A DNA stretch of 64,000 nucleotides, from positions 186,001 to 250,000 of the forward strand of contig CAJNDS010000402.1 in assembly GCA_905221605.1 (NCBI GenBank), written 5' to 3'. Below the pieces are notes generated by a model. That model saw only the letters and a list, made by a program, of their open reading frames with translations. It was not told where the DNA came from and made no database searches. This stretch comes from Symbiodinium natans. Taxonomy: Eukaryota; Sar; Dinophyceae; Suessiales; Symbiodiniaceae. The position numbers and the translations under genes were made by a program. The stretch's first letter is position 1. Every line of letters starts with the position of its first letter. Below, one piece after another: positions 10,678-22,463 of this stretch.

Positions 10678-12387
10678 TCAAACAGTATCGGGCCCCGCCC
10701 GCGCAAGACCTACCTGCAGCACCTGGACCATCTCAACGATGGACTCGATCAGTATCCTCGTTCTACCCAGCTGGTTGCACAGCTGTAGGCAAAGTTCCCG
10801 GCTCTGTTCTGCAGAAGCGCTGAGCGCATGAGGTGCTCCGTGCCAGAGCCAGCCAGAGAGAATGAACAGGGACAGTTCTGCTGCCTGTGTCCGCTGCGGC
10901 GAGCGGGCGCCCAAACGCAGGCACAGTAGCTCGTGGTGGCAGAGAAGCACCACACGCTGCAGCACCGTATCCACTGTATCCACTTCTGCACCCTGGACGG
11001 CCCCGCGCAGCTGCAACACAAAGTCTGGGCTGGGCGCCGTCGCCAGGCAGCGCTGCAGCAGCTCCAGGCCGGCCACCCGGCACTCTTGGCGTTCCAGAGT
11101 GTCCTCGCACGCCTCAGGCTCCTCCACATCTTCCGCTTCAGCCTGCATAGCCTGCAGCTTCGGCTTCGCCACGGAGGGAATCACCAAGACATTGGCCACT
11201 GCCAGGAGAATGTTCTCGTCGGTCTCTGCCTGATGGGCAAGAGTGAACAGATCCGGGCTTGCCATCAAGGCCTCCAGCAACCGCAAGGTGGGCAAATGAA
11301 GGCTGTCGGGCGCTGGATCTTCACAGATCAGGGCAAAGAGCGAGGGCTTCTCAAGCACCGGTGACAGTGCGGCCATCAAGGAGCCGGGCAGCTTCGTAGA
11401 AGTCTCCGACAGCGCCGCAAGAACTTCACGTGCGCAAGCCTCGCGCTGCAAGGCCAAAGCCTCCAAGGCCTCCTCATCCTCGCAGCTTGCTGGGTCGAGA
11501 ACAGCTGAATGCAGGACAGCAGCCAGGGCGCAAAAGATTGAGGTCGTTGCCTGTCCCTTGACGACCATCTCTGCAATTTCGGACACGTGTAGCGGAAATA
11601 ATCCAAACCAATGCTTCAAGAAAGTCGCTCCAGCACTCAGCAGGATCCAGTGGCCATGCTTCAGCCCTTCCTGTAGCAGCTCAGTTGCAGCACTCGATGC
11701 CTCCCGCACTGCATGGGGGAAGCTGGCAACCGCAGCCTGTAACGCGAGCCGCTGCTTCAGATTGTCCGCATTCCATCGCTCGGCAAGGCCAATCAGAATG
11801 GCGACATGGTGCCGCGTCATGTCTTCATTTACAGGTTCGTCACAGCTGCGATGCTCTTGCACGGGACGATTGACCAGATTGGACGGTTTTGACGGCGGCA
11901 CTGATGGAAGTTGTTGCGGCGCTGGCTCGGCGGGCTTGGGTGCCGGCTTGGGCTCGGGCTTGGGTGGTTGGTTTGTAGGAACCGGTTTCTCTACAGCAGG
12001 ATGTGCCTTGAGCTCCTCCATCTCCTGCTGCATCTTCTGCACAGTTAATCTCAGGCGCTTTCGCTCATCTTCAGAAGAGATGAGGTCTTGCCGGGCATAT
12101 TGCAATTCGCTCTGGATACGTTCCAGTTCTTGGCGCTGCGACTGCTTGGAGGGGCCACAGTCCTTTGCAACCAGCTCATTCTCCAAGCGCGTGTTCTCGC
12201 GCTCGAAGGCTTGCAAGCGACTGCGCAAAACAGTGATCTCGGCCATTTTCGTGGCGAGCTCATCATTCAAGCTGGCTGCAGCTGCTGTATTTGCAGGACC
12301 TGGGAAAGGGGCTGCTGCCCGCTGAGGAGGCCACTGAGGAATGCCTGAAGAAGGATTCATGGCGGCTGAGGTTGTCATCATCATCAT
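10678..12387 (-). CDS. Coiled-coil plus helical-repeat protein
   Basis: Open for 569 codons. I place the start at the first of four consecutive Met codons (12387); upstream in frame there is only a TTG and then a stop. Residues about 40-120 form a heptad-rich coiled coil (ENTRLENELVAKD is typical). About 125-170 is a Pro/Lys/Glu linker (PKPEPKPAPKPAEP). The rest is Leu/Ala-rich helices, like an armadillo or HEAT solenoid. The layout of N-terminal coiled coil, linker and helical C-terminal domain recalls ATRIP, the ATR checkpoint kinase partner, but I see no decisive motif, so this is a hypothesis. The reading frame may leave the gene at 10714, where CTGCAG|GTAGGT is a perfect donor; the last 12 residues would then be intronic and a further exon would follow. 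Confidence 0.75.
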   Translation of the reverse strand: MMMMTTSAAMNPSSGIPQWPPQRAAAPFPGPANTAAAASLNDELATKMAEITVLRSRLQAFERENTRLENELVAKDCGPSKQSQRQELERIQSELQYARQDLISSEDERKRLRLTVQKMQQEMEELKAHPAVEKPVPTNQPPKPEPKPAPKPAEPAPQQLPSVPPSKPSNLVNRPVQEHRSCDEPVNEDMTRHHVAILIGLAERWNADNLKQRLALQAAVASFPHAVREASSAATELLQEGLKHGHWILLSAGATFLKHWFGLFPLHVSEIAEMVVKGQATTSIFCALAAVLHSAVLDPASCEDEEALEALALQREACAREVLAALSETSTKLPGSLMAALSPVLEKPSLFALICEDPAPDSLHLPTLRLLEALMASPDLFTLAHQAETDENILLAVANVLVIPSVAKPKLQAMQAEAEDVEEPEACEDTLERQECRVAGLELLQRCLATAPSPDFVLQLRGAVQGAEVDTVDTVLQRVVLLCHHELLCLRLGARSPQRTQAAELSLFILSGWLWHGAPHALSASAEQSRELCLQLCNQLGRTRILIESIVEMVQVLQVGLARAGPDTV

Positions 12388-12399
12388 CTTTCCCGAGAT

Positions 12400-13724
12400 G
12401 CTTCCCAACTGCTACTTATTTTCTTATCTGCTTGAACTCACCCTCGCATGGTAGCCAGTGGTGCTTGGTGGGAGCTGTTGCCTTCCACTCTCTTTCTTAC
12501 CTTGGCTATCCTTGGAGCTACTGCTGGCTCCAGCAAAGTCGGCGCTGCGCAGGAATGGAGGGGCCCAGCACAAGGCAACAGCGTGCAGGGGGCAATTGAC
12601 TGTCTTTCAGCACGGTGCTATCAACCGGCATGGCAGCAAGAGTGCAACAAGACAACGAGCAGCATCAAGCAGCTTAGTTCGGGACCAGGCTCTGCAACCA
12701 CCCTGAAAATAGCAGAACTATGGGGATCGAAGCTTCGTTCTTTCGACCCGCTCTCAAACTTCCAAGACTGCTTTTGTTGACACAGCTGCTGGCTGATGGT
12801 GCCGCAACTTCACGTGTTTGGTAGCATGTCCCACCCCAGGGTGTGCTTGGCAAGGTGTGGGAGGATGGCGGGTCGCCGTGTAGTCTGCAAGCAGGGGATT
12901 TTACCGGCTGTGCAGCACTTCTTCGGAACAGTCAAGCTGGAGACTGGCCATCTGTGTATCGACACCGCAAGCAACCGTCAGAAATAACATGATCTGCTGC
13001 CTGCTCCTGGTCCCTCTCGCAGCCGCTGCGCGTTGCTCGCGAAGCCAGAATCCCTCAGGGCCCTGGGCATCGGAAGCATTCGAAAGTGTAGCTTCTGAAG
13101 AATGTCCCTTCATGGCGGGGGGCTAAACAGTTATCGTGCAGTAGGTGTTAAGACTGTGCACAAGCGACACTCATTCTGGACGAAAGCAACCTGGCCTGCA
13201 TCGCCAGGGCCGAAGCGATTGTTGGGGGGCGGGTGGGGTTCGTTGAAGGAGTTAGGTATCTTTGTTGTTCCCACAAGGCTGGTTTTTGATGCTTGGGGGT
13301 GTAAGGATGTTTGGTTAAACGGTGCTGCTGTAGGGTTGCGGTGGTGTTGCGGTGATGAGCTGGCTGATGCCTTCAGGACCCGCAATGGCCTGCTACAGTC
13401 TTGGCTTCAGGGTGTAAAGTCGTACTGTATGCAGCCTGCGACTTCGTCATTTCTTTTTGTGATGGACTACATGCGCTTCAGCTTCAGCGTCTGCTCCTGC
13501 TGCCTTACAAACCCAAGCCGAGCCGGCTGCGAGCCGCTGCAAATATTCTGCCAACTGCTCAAACGCCATTCACTCTGATGCGGGACAGCTGAACCAGGAA
13601 ACCCAGGTTTTGGGTCGCAGCGCTTCTCATGCACGAATTTCTCATGCACGAGTCTTTGCGAAGGGTGAGACGTTGAAATATCTGGATGCAGCCGTCGGCC
13701 ACGCACCCGCAGCTCCCGTAAGTC
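12400..13724. other. Stretch without a supportable gene
   Basis: I see nothing convincing. Several frames of 80-150 codons exist on both strands but lack splice signals or motifs. This is probably the upstream spacer of the coiled-coil gene and the downstream flank of the next - strand gene. Confidence 0.4.
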
Positions 13725-13924
13725 TTACGAAGCCTTTGGGATGGGCTCAGAAGCTTCAGACTTCAGAGGCTCGGACGTGTTCTCGGCCTTCTTGGCACGC
13801 TCTTCATGCTTCTTGGTGTTCTCGTAGGACTGCAGGCCAAGTGCAAGTATTGCGCTATTTCGGCTACCGTGCCAAAGCACGCCTTGATGCACACGTACAC
13901 GCCGAAGCTGACCAGAAACCTCAG
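13725..13924 (-). CDS. 3' end of a membrane protein gene (two exons)
   Basis: Exon 13924-13883 (14 codons) follows an AAAG acceptor and ends at a GC donor (ATCAAG|GC). It encodes a hydrophobic segment ending GVYVCIK. Exon 13829-13725 (34 codons plus stop) follows CCTGCAG and starts SYENTKKHEERAKKAEN, a highly charged cytosolic-looking tail ending KAS. The phases match (0/0). I read this as a last transmembrane segment plus C-terminal tail. Hydrophobic stretches at about 14640-14590 (SLLVVIIVGFSILGNMF) and a plausible exon near 14410-14290 may be upstream parts of the same gene, but I cannot join them. The family is unknown. Confidence 0.45.
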
Positions 13925-14699
13925 CTTTATGTCTGCTACAAGAGCATGCCGCCCGAACCCTGCTCAGAAAGAGGAGCCATCAGCTCGAAAAGACTGAACA
14001 ACCACGGAGAAGGAATCCAATCCCAGGAATGCATCGCATGCGATAGCGCTTAGCGAATGCAAGCACTACCCGAGATGAAGGTGCCCTCAGTTTGCATGTA
14101 ACATGGAGCACGATGCAGAAGTCACAATACAACAGCCCCCCATGGAACAAGCACAAGAAGCACATGCATATGCCAAGAAAGACTGCCTCTTTGCAGCACA
14201 TCGATCTTCCCAAAACCCCGCCCACCCCTTAAGTGAAGAACATTAAAGTTCATCCACCCAAATTGATGTAAATTTATGGATTACTCTTTCGAGTTTCTGG
14301 GCCTACTACATACGCGGGGTATGTAGTTTCACGACCATCGTCAGCACGTTGAGCATCGTCCCAGGGCTCCGGCGCTGCGACGCCAATGTAGAGCTCGCTT
14401 CGCCTCTCGTTCTTGCAGCTCCGCTGTACATGAGTAGTCGTAGAGTCGTAGTGCGTCTGGACTGCAAAAGGAACTGACACTGCAGCCTTGGAACAAATGA
14501 CAAAGAAACTGTGACCTTTCCCTGTCCATGATGCTGAACGCTGAACCGCCAAACCAGCCCTTCGCTGCGAGAAGCTGCGCTCCTGCCTTCTGGGTGGGAA
14601 CATGTTGCCGAGAATGGAGAAGCCCACTATGATTACGACCAGGAGACTCGGTCTCTTGAAGAGCTGAAGCTGAAGGTGAAGAAGACACATTCATGACAC

Positions 14700-15860
14700 A
14701 TTCTCTACCTGCTACCTGCACAGACCTGATAAGCTCCAGGCACATCAGACAGAGCTATCGTGTCCTGGGCCGAGGTTGAAGTTGATTGCGCTCAGTAGGC
14801 CAGAGGAAGCAGACTAGTTCCCAACTTCACATATCGACTCTGCTTTTGTGAGCGGCCCTGAGTTCATAAAATGGCATGTGGATGATATTCCAAACCTACA
14901 AGCAATCTCGCAGCGAAATAGCAAAACACCTAATCCGCCGAGCTTCATAGAATTCCTGTCGCGCTTCCGTAGCCGCCTTCGCCCTGACAAAAGGTCGGCG
15001 GGTTTCCCTAAACAGGGTCATACCGTTTGTGTGGGTTCCTATATGATAATTAAGGACTCTAGAGCATTTGGGCGATTTCGGTATATGCTGGGCAGTACTC
15101 CTGTCTTGGGAAATGCCCACTCTGAAGTGTGGAGCTCCCTGCATCCAGGCTGTTGGAACGTGAAGAGTCAAGGTTGCTGCCACTAAGCTGCTACTTATGG
15201 ACGAGTCTTTCGCCGCCGGCCTGGCTTTCATTTCCGGGCTGACCAGGAAAGACCTCCAGGTCATACATGCAGCATTGAGGTGTGGATGGGGCCGACGTAT
15301 CACATCTCAGCTGGATGGCGCAGGCACGGCACTGCAAAGCGCCTCAGGGATTTCTTCCTCTGCGTCGGTCCAGCCATGATGCTGGGCTTCTCTTGCACTA
15401 AGCAGGCGGAAGAGACGCGTCTGGTGTCCGGAAGACCAGCAAGTGTGAAACAGCATTGGATATGAGATAGTCACTGGTTCTAGACGTACCGGTGAAGTGA
15501 GAGATCCTCGGTTACTCTCAACATGTAGCTTCACGACAAATAACGGGCTCGCAACTGATTGGATGCGGATTTATCCCATCCAACTCGATCTTGAGATAGG
15601 AGCGGGCGGTGTCTCGTGCAGACCGACGTCTGAGACAGCCAGATGAGTTAACGACTACCAGATTGGACTCTTACTTCAAAAACGGTTGCCCATGGAAACT
15701 GGTGCTATACTCTTGTCCTGTTGTGTCATGGCTATATCGGCTATATCTGATACCTTACATGAAAGAACTGCAACTCATTGTACGTAGGCCATTTTTCAGT
15801 ACCAGCCGATGCATCTGAGTTCAATTCTGCAGGTGAGACTGCTGGACAAGATCCTCAAGA
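14700..15860. other. Stretch without a supportable gene
   Basis: Open frames exist on both strands (for example 14848-15186 +, 14896-15303 -) with no splice or motif support. Confidence 0.4.
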
Positions 15861-15863
15861 TCC

Positions 15864-16274
15864 TCAGCCATGCTTGTAGATGAGGAAGCCTGCCTGGCCA
15901 AGTTCTGTCTGAGTAAACCGAACTTTTCTAATTAAATGTTGGCGACAGCTGATCTGATTTTTGCCCAAATACACTTCTTCCAGGTGAACCGCATGAAGCG
16001 ACTGCATTTGAGCTGCATCTTGGCCTGCCCAATGTGGAAGTACACCAGTTTGTGCGCCTGAGCATCGGTGGCATGCGCACGCACACAAGGCTAGGCCGAG
16101 CCTGCACCGCACAGCCGCCACTCTCACATGTCTGCCCAACGCAGCGATCGCCGACAGGGCATGAACGCGCTTCCCAAACTCCATGAGCCTGGCCTCGTAG
16201 GTGACCCACGCGCCAAAGTGCTTGCCGACGAAGACATGCCAGGCACCCTGAAAGGCCCTGGCATCATGGGGAAC

Positions 16275-16313
<39 letters not shown>

Positions 16314-16372
16314 CAGCAGCAGCAGTAGTAGTAGTAGTAGTAGTAGTAGTAGAAGTAGAAGTAGAAGTAGAA

Positions 16373-16450
<78 letters not shown>

Positions 16451-19400
16451 CTTGCTACTTAGATATCAAGTGCTGAATAGGTTGGCGGGCTAATCAAATT
16501 TCTACATCTTCTACGATTTAAACTGCCGCGAGTATTGGACGAGAATAGAGGAAGGCCAATTGCGATTTCGAGTTGTGCTTTTTTGAATTGCCGGGATGCG
16601 CCAAATAACTGGAATCAAGGGCCCATCTGCGGTTCTGGATCTACGTTGACTAAAAAACATGGCTTGCAACATCTCGTCTATTTCGCAAGGTCGGTTCTAC
16701 TATGTCATACTCTTGCGAGCTGTGCTGCCACATGATGTTTACAACCTCCGACCATCGAAGCGCTGTCCAATCCGAAGATTGGTCTACTGCATGTTGCTTT
16801 GCAGATTCAACAGCACAGCATTTTTTGCAGTCTGACCTTCAAAGTGCTGTACTGTCCAGACAAACCTTCAGAATCGCTGTAATGTCCGAAAGCATCACAA
16901 TCTTGAGAGAGCTCCGTGCACGAACTGTCCTGGAGGTTCCCGAAGACTTTGCTTTGAGGTTTCTGGTGAGTACAGCATTTCTGCTTATTCTTCCATTTTT
17001 TGGACAGCGCAGCATTTTTGCTTTGATTCTTACAGAGTGGTCTTATTCGGACAGTACAGCATACTTCTTGAAGCATAAGCTGATGCTCCCGATGATTTTG
17101 TCACCTTCTGAAAAAACTCGTGGCCAACAAAAGCAAAACAAAATACGGCTTGCACACGATGGCACTGCAGCAGTTCGCCGACACCCAAGTTTCCCTTCCT
17201 TTGTTGCTGTCGGCCTGGCCAACTTGTGGGGCTCATGCTTTGCCAAAAGTCGGTTTTCGTGTTTTTTGTTCCAGGCCAACTTTCTGAGTTCCGGCCTCCG
17301 GCCTCCGAGACCACAGTTTGGTCCAACTCTGTAGGGGAACTCCTGAGGCTGAAGCTCGAAGAGAGCTCTCTTAGAGGCCCTTAAGCAAAACAACACATTG
17401 ACAACTAGCAAAGAACAAAACAATTCAGTAAACAATACATAAGCATATCCAACATATTAAAAAAAACATGAACAATATTGGTGAATCTTATCTGTTTTCT
17501 CGTCTCTTACGCTTCGTCTCTTACGCTCTCCATGTGCGCGCTGCGGGACACCCGACGGGTCCCAACATCTAAAGGGCTGAAGATATTCTCAGGCACTTCA
17601 GCCGGGGGGAAAAAACAAAGGCCCCTGGGAAGACGGAGCTGGCCAAGCCGTGATGCAGGTTAGTGCAGCAAACTCAGACTGCTGCACAGCTGCTTAGACA
17701 CGGCCAGCTGTACCGGGGCTATGCCTCAGCCATCACAGCCATCTCACGGAAGCTGTGCGTAGGACCTGGGTCGGCTGGCTCGGCGGTAAATGGACAGACA
17801 CCCAAAAGGCATCAGCACTGCTGCGCCAGCCAATCCTGTAAGGCTCAGGGGACCCATTTTGGAGATTCCAATGGTCTCAAAGAGCTTCGTGATTCGCTTT
17901 GGTTGCATCTCATGCTCATCCTCGGCGAGGGCGCATGTCTGCTGCGTTTTCTTGAGGGCTTGCTGGAGGGAGATGCCCGCGCTGACCTTGCCCTTGTTGA
18001 GGTGTGCCCGAGCCTCCTTGAGATCTGCAAGCTGATGGCATGGAGGACTGTGCACGAGACACTCAAAGTCGGCAGGTCCTGAGACGGTGCTCTTCTTCGC
18101 CTCATCAAACCCATAATCCACTTCGCCGGCTCGCATCTCGCATCGGCCCTCGCTCAAGCGAAACTCCACTGCGGCACATCCCGCCTTTGCCTTACATTTC
18201 TCCATGCACTCATGGAGGCCTTGCAGGCCATCATGAACGGTCTCAGGATCACTGATCAGGTCCGTCCGGGATTCCCGACAAACTGAATGAGGCCCCAAGC
18301 TCACCCAAGTTGCTTCGGGCCAAACCTTGTGGCAACCCTTCTTCCAAAGCTCAAAGCCTTCATCACAGGCCTCGCAGACGTTGGAATCCTCGTCAGGGCA
18401 CTCCTTGCCCTTTGTCCCCAGGCCGTTCTTGCAGCCACACTGCTTGGCCTTGCAATTTGGAGTGCTCCAGTGTCCATCAATGCAGACCAGAGGCTCGCTC
18501 AAGGCGTGCCCTTCGGCACACTTGACTGGGCAGATGCTCTCGTGCTTCGTGGCGCAGCCTGACAAGTCCCCCTCGATCTTTGCAATTGGAGCTGGAGGGC
18601 CCTTGCAAGCCACGCCCGGAAGGGAGAGGGGGATCCGGATAGGTCTTCGTCCGATCTGGCAAGCGTAGCCACCATAGTTGCAAGGGGCGAAGTTGTCGTC
18701 CGTGCCTTTGGTGTTGATGATGTAGAGCCCGGTCTTCAGCCCTGTGATCTTGGCCCTCGCATACTTAACAGACCTTCTGTAGGACCCATGCGCCGGCTGT
18801 GCCTTGCAATCGTCATCCAAGACAGAAGCTTCCAGACCAGTGGAGTCCAGTTGGTAGCATGTACCACATCGTCTTTCTCACTGCCGATGCAGGCATCTTT
18901 GATGTCTGCCGCAGGGCACTTGCCGCCGTACCGCGCCTGCCCCCCATTACAGATCTGTGTCAGGTCAAAGGCATGCTCCATCTCGTCCGGGTCGGTGATA
19001 GTGATCTGTCCTCTTGCGCTTCGCACCCAGTGGTAGGTGCCCAGGAAGATCTCCATCTCTCCAAGTCTCGAAGGTGACGTCGACGTGCAGACCACGGTGG
19101 TGTGGCCAGAAGCAGAGGAAAACATCAGCGCCAAGATGGAGAAGCGCATGGCTGTGGTGGGAGACTGGGCAGGATGCTAGAATTTATGAAAGCAAAGTGC
19201 CCGTGGCTGAGGTCTCGACGCAGCGATTCAGCTCCGTGAATTAGTCCCTGAGTTCGGCATCTCAAGTCCACGAATTCGCTAGCCCAGCAGTGTGGTGAAC
19301 CGGGAGAATTTCCCACCCACCCAGAGATTCCCACAACATTAACCATCTATAAAGTTCATTTACTTCATAAGCCCTCGGCCCTGTCCTAAACGCCCTGCAC

Positions 19401-19977
19401 CACTTGCCTCAAACGGCTTTTCCAATCAGATAAGTTTAGACGGAAATGAGGCGGGGTTGAGGTCGGACCAATACGTAAACTAAATAACATCCCACCAGCA
19501 AACTGGTACTCGTTTTGCGTCGAAGCAACGGGGGGGGAGGGGGTCCGGTATGGTCCGGTTATGGCTCACTGAATCCTGAACCCTGAACCCCAAACCCTGA
19601 CCCCTCAACCCTTTAAGCCCAAGACACCCGAAGCTTGGCAGGCCAGGTACATGGAGCTTGCAATCATGCCGGGGGAGCTTGTCGAACTCTTTCTTGATGA
19701 ACTGAGCTACCTCTACATCTGCTGGTCTTGTTTCTCTCACAAAAACGGCAGCAAGAGGTGCGGTCACCGGATGCGCTAAATCTGCCGGCCCATCCAGAAA
19801 AATGAACTTTATCATACCCTACATGTGGTCGACAGCGACAATGCGAAACGCCTGTACGATGGCACAGAGGTTAGGGTAGCGATCGTGATGCACCTCGCAG
19901 AAAGAACGTCTCTCGTTCTTGAACAGCGAGATCACGCCTCCATCCCAGCGAGGCATGCTTCTATAGACTACAGCTCG
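15864..19977 (-). CDS. LC8-type dynein light chain, five exons
   Basis: Exons read 5'-3' on the - strand: 19977-19823, 19726-19679, 16257-16194, 16024-15986, 15908-15864. Motifs align with LC8: FIKKEFDK at the end of exon 2 joins AFQGAWHVFVGKHFGAW and VTYE in exon 3 without gap or excess, matching the family's IKKEFDK...WHCIVGRNFGSYVTHE. Exon 5 gives ELGQAGFLIYKHG and stop, like LGQVAILLFKSG. Phases fit: exon 1 ends +2 (GT donor), exon 2 ends +2 at a GC donor, exon 3 ends at GAG|GC. The exon 4 donor (TTC|AC) is irregular and uncertain. LC8 is a small homodimeric hub of dynein motors and other complexes. The first ATG in exon 1 is at 19956, giving about 110 residues against the usual 89; exon 1 itself is not clearly LC8-like. 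Intron 2 is about 3.4 kb and contains another complete gene on the same strand. Confidence 0.7.
16275..16450. repeat. (TAG)n microsatellite with AGC and AGA interruptions
   Basis: About 58 triplets, nearly pure TAG/AGT, with short agc and agaagt blocks. It lies in the large LC8 intron, immediately upstream of exon 3. Confidence 0.95.
17744..19149 (-). CDS. Cysteine-rich type I membrane protein, broken by a frameshift
   Basis: Start Met at 19149 is followed by a signal peptide (MRFSILALMFSSASG). The first frame runs sensibly to about 18870, then continues as a different-looking sequence to 18736. A second frame, open from 18877, resumes the sensible protein with CGTCYQLDSTGLEAS and runs to the stop at 17744. 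The shift lies between 18866 and 18880, just after a TGA at 18880-18878 in the second frame. One missing or two extra bases would explain it. Domains: an N-terminal Cys-containing module; a sushi/EGF-like region (CPVKCAEGHALSEPLVC, GHWSTPNCKAKQCGC); a PAN/Apple-like Cys region (LHECMEKCKAKAGCAAVEF); a heptad-like segment; and a near-C-terminal hydrophobic span with a short basic tail. This suggests a cell-surface adhesion or recognition protein, about 450 residues if restored. It sits wholly inside an LC8 intron on the same strand. The break may be an assembly error or a real lesion. Confidence 0.65.
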
Positions 19978-21470
19978 CTAGAAACATGGGCATTGAAGGC
20001 ATGCTCTCAAGAGTCGGAGTCCACAAGCCGTTCACACGTCTTTTGGCCCACGGAAATCAAAGACGCTGATCAAAAATCTGCTGTGGAATCTGATGTATAA
20101 GCCAAACTAGCCCAACCGAACACGGAGGAGGAGGAACTTGGGGTGGTCATGAAAGCTGCGAGCAAGCGACCCTTCTTCGCCACGTCTATGGCAAAGTCCA
20201 CCTGTCAGACTGGCGCGGCACGCGGGTGTCCTGAACTTGGTGCCTCGTCATACCTGGATGCTTCTATCTGCCCAAAGTCTTGCGGGATCGTGGTCGGTCA
20301 CGTGGCTATCCCTTAATAGCTTTGCCCGGCCTCTGCTTTGCTCATGTCCACTATGTGCATCTCTGGCTTTGGGAGCTCCGGCGCATCCTCCACAAGATGC
20401 GTGCCAATGGCAGAGACAGCGGCGCAAGCCCGCCTCTTAGCGACAGCCATGACTCAGCGCAAAGTATCTGCAGGCACTCCGAAACTCGTGCTCCAAAAAC
20501 CCTAAACCCCAAACCCTAAACCCTAAACCCCAAACCCCAAACCCTAAACCCTGCTGCCCTCAACTCTCCTTGGCATTCTGGCCCTGAGCACCGGCCTGCA
20601 GGAGTCACTCGCCATGTCTTTGTGCAGGTTCATATGTAGTTTGTAGTGTTGCTGGAATATATGACCTTTGTTTACATCTGTATACAAAAAATGTCTATAT
20701 ATATATATACATATGTAACCTACATGTATAATGTTTATAATGTTTATTATCTTATGTACAACGATCCTTTGTGGTTGTGGAGGTCTAGACTCTAGACTCT
20801 AGACTCTAGACTCCAGACTCTACGAGTAGACTCCAGACCCAGCCAGCTAATTCCCTTCTTACGGTCACTGTGCCGCAAGAACCGGTACGAGGCCCAGCAC
20901 ATGTCATCCTGGGGCGTTTCGTTTCGACCTAATGATGTCTGCCCGGCTGATGGTATGGGATGCTGACATACATTGCTACGTATCACCAAATCTGAACATT
21001 TTATGTGCGATTTCATATGAGGTCTGCGACAGATGAAGAACCCAGGCTCGCGGTCCAAGCTGTTCCCATCACGCTGCGAGTCTCCAGCAACATCAAGTTC
21101 TGTGCGGCCCTGTTGGCGCGCCGTTGCTACTGTGCACCCCTTGTAAGCATGCCTTTCCACATCAAATGCTCAGCTTGTAAATTTTTGTGGCAGGATATAC
21201 AACTAATCTCTGTCAACCATCTCTAGCAGGTGTCTGGAGCATTTGAAGATGAGGACGAGCTGTGCCTGTACACTAAGAGACTCTGTCAAGGCTAGGGCGA
21301 AAGCCCAAGCAGCGCTCTGGGACTCCGGCCATGCTTTGCTTTAAGCGATCTGTACAAAAGCCGGGTTAGGGGTCCTCAATTGCAAGTATAAGTATAATTT
21401 GCTGCAAACATTTGGTTCCGGTGCTGTTTTCCTTGGCAGCTTGATCGGCTCAGGGGTAGAGCACCATGCC
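19978..21470. other. Stretch without a clear gene
   Basis: Contains telomere-type repeats (20499-20553), a short (TA)n tract near 20696, and a tandem tctagac run at 20785-20815. A - strand frame near 21115-21020 is weakly protein-like only. Confidence 0.4.
20499..20553. repeat. Interstitial telomere-type repeat (CCCTAAA/CCCCAAA)
   Basis: Eight consecutive heptamers, CCCTAAA mixed with CCCCAAA. Confidence 0.9.
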
Positions 21471-21476
21471 ACACCT

Positions 21477-22423
21477 GTACGGACGCAGGGAAAGGAGTGG
21501 GCGAGAGTCGAACTCAGGATCTGTCCAGTTGACCTCCCTCCAGCCACGCAGTGCACCATGGTAGGACGGCACCTGATTCGCCTCATCCCACCGCCCAACA
21601 GCCCACATCATGTCTGACAGGTCGGAGAGGATAGACGCATTAATGCCATGCTTTGCGAACAAATAGCCACTCACCAACGGTCTCCGGAATTCTAAAGCGA
21701 TGCGTCCACCTCGCCTCTCGACTGAGGCATTCCAAATCTCCAAGGACTCATCGGGACCCGGAGCTCCCGAGTACGCACTGGCATAGTACCGCTCCACACC
21801 TGCTGAGTCTGCTGAGCTTGCTGAGTGCCCCAGAACAATGTCTGCGCCACGCATTCCGAAGCGCTGTTCCCGACCCGTCCCTGCCCTTCTTGCTTCTCCG
21901 CTGGATGAGCCACCCAGCGGCCGGAACCCAACTGACACATAGTCTGCTGCCTCTGCGAGTGCAGAGATCTGTACATGAAGCAGCGACGCCTTCTCATCCA
22001 AATCCCACTCTAAGACTAGACCGACTTTCGCATCCAAGTTGTAGCAGTGCTCAAAGGTACTCCTTGCTACGGTGCTGCTCTCTGCCGGTGGTCGATAGTA
22101 CAAGGCAAAGGGGCAGCTGGCCAGTGGAGTTTGATGCTCATCACGGTGTGTGTAGTCGCAATCGAAGTGGCCGCCCGGTCCGGGGAAATGAAGATCAACG
22201 GTTGCCACATAGGGAACTCTCTTCAAGGTGGCCCACACGTGCTTCGAGTGTTGCCGGAGTGGCGATCCGGCCATCGACACCTGGTAGTCCAGAGTCGTGC
22301 CGGACTCGTCCACACGAAGGGTCCAGTTGAAGCAGCCGCAGCCCTCTTCTGGGCCAGCGGTGTAGCAGCCAAGGGTTTTGAAAGGGAAAGGGTGCTCGGA
22401 GTCAATGTAGCCGGGCCACTTCC
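21477..22423 (-). CDS. DOMON-domain protein, one large exon
   Basis: The - frame is open from a stop at 22463 to 21450. I place the exon start at 22423, after GAGCTGCAG|GAAG, and its end near 21477 at GTACAG|GTGTGG; the frame itself stops at 21450. The second half is a DOMON domain. It has the characteristic GADIVLGH strand, a YYASAYSGAPGPDESLE segment with the expected Asp/Glu and Trp, the FRRPLVSG strand, then MMWAVGR and a YHGALRGWREVNW end. DOMON is a beta-sandwich that binds haem or sugar and occurs in dopamine beta-monooxygenase and cytochrome b561 fusions. The first half (Cys-rich, with HFPGPGGHFDCDYTHRDEH) may be an extracellular module. A hydrolase or redox partner could lie on missing exons. 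No signal peptide is in this exon, so at least one upstream exon is needed. Confidence 0.7.
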
Positions 22424-22463
22424 TGCAGCTCAAGGTTGCATGTGTTGCCCAGTCAGCTCTTCA

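Noticed and set aside
11558-12325. 255-codon + strand open frame
   Set aside because: Antisense of the coiled-coil gene; Ser/Cys-rich shadow composition.
21444-21525. tRNA-like box A (GGCTCAGGGGTAGAGC) and box B-like sequence
   Set aside because: The anticodon and T stems do not pair, and the box B part is inside the DOMON coding frame; too weak for a tRNA or tRNA-derived SINE.
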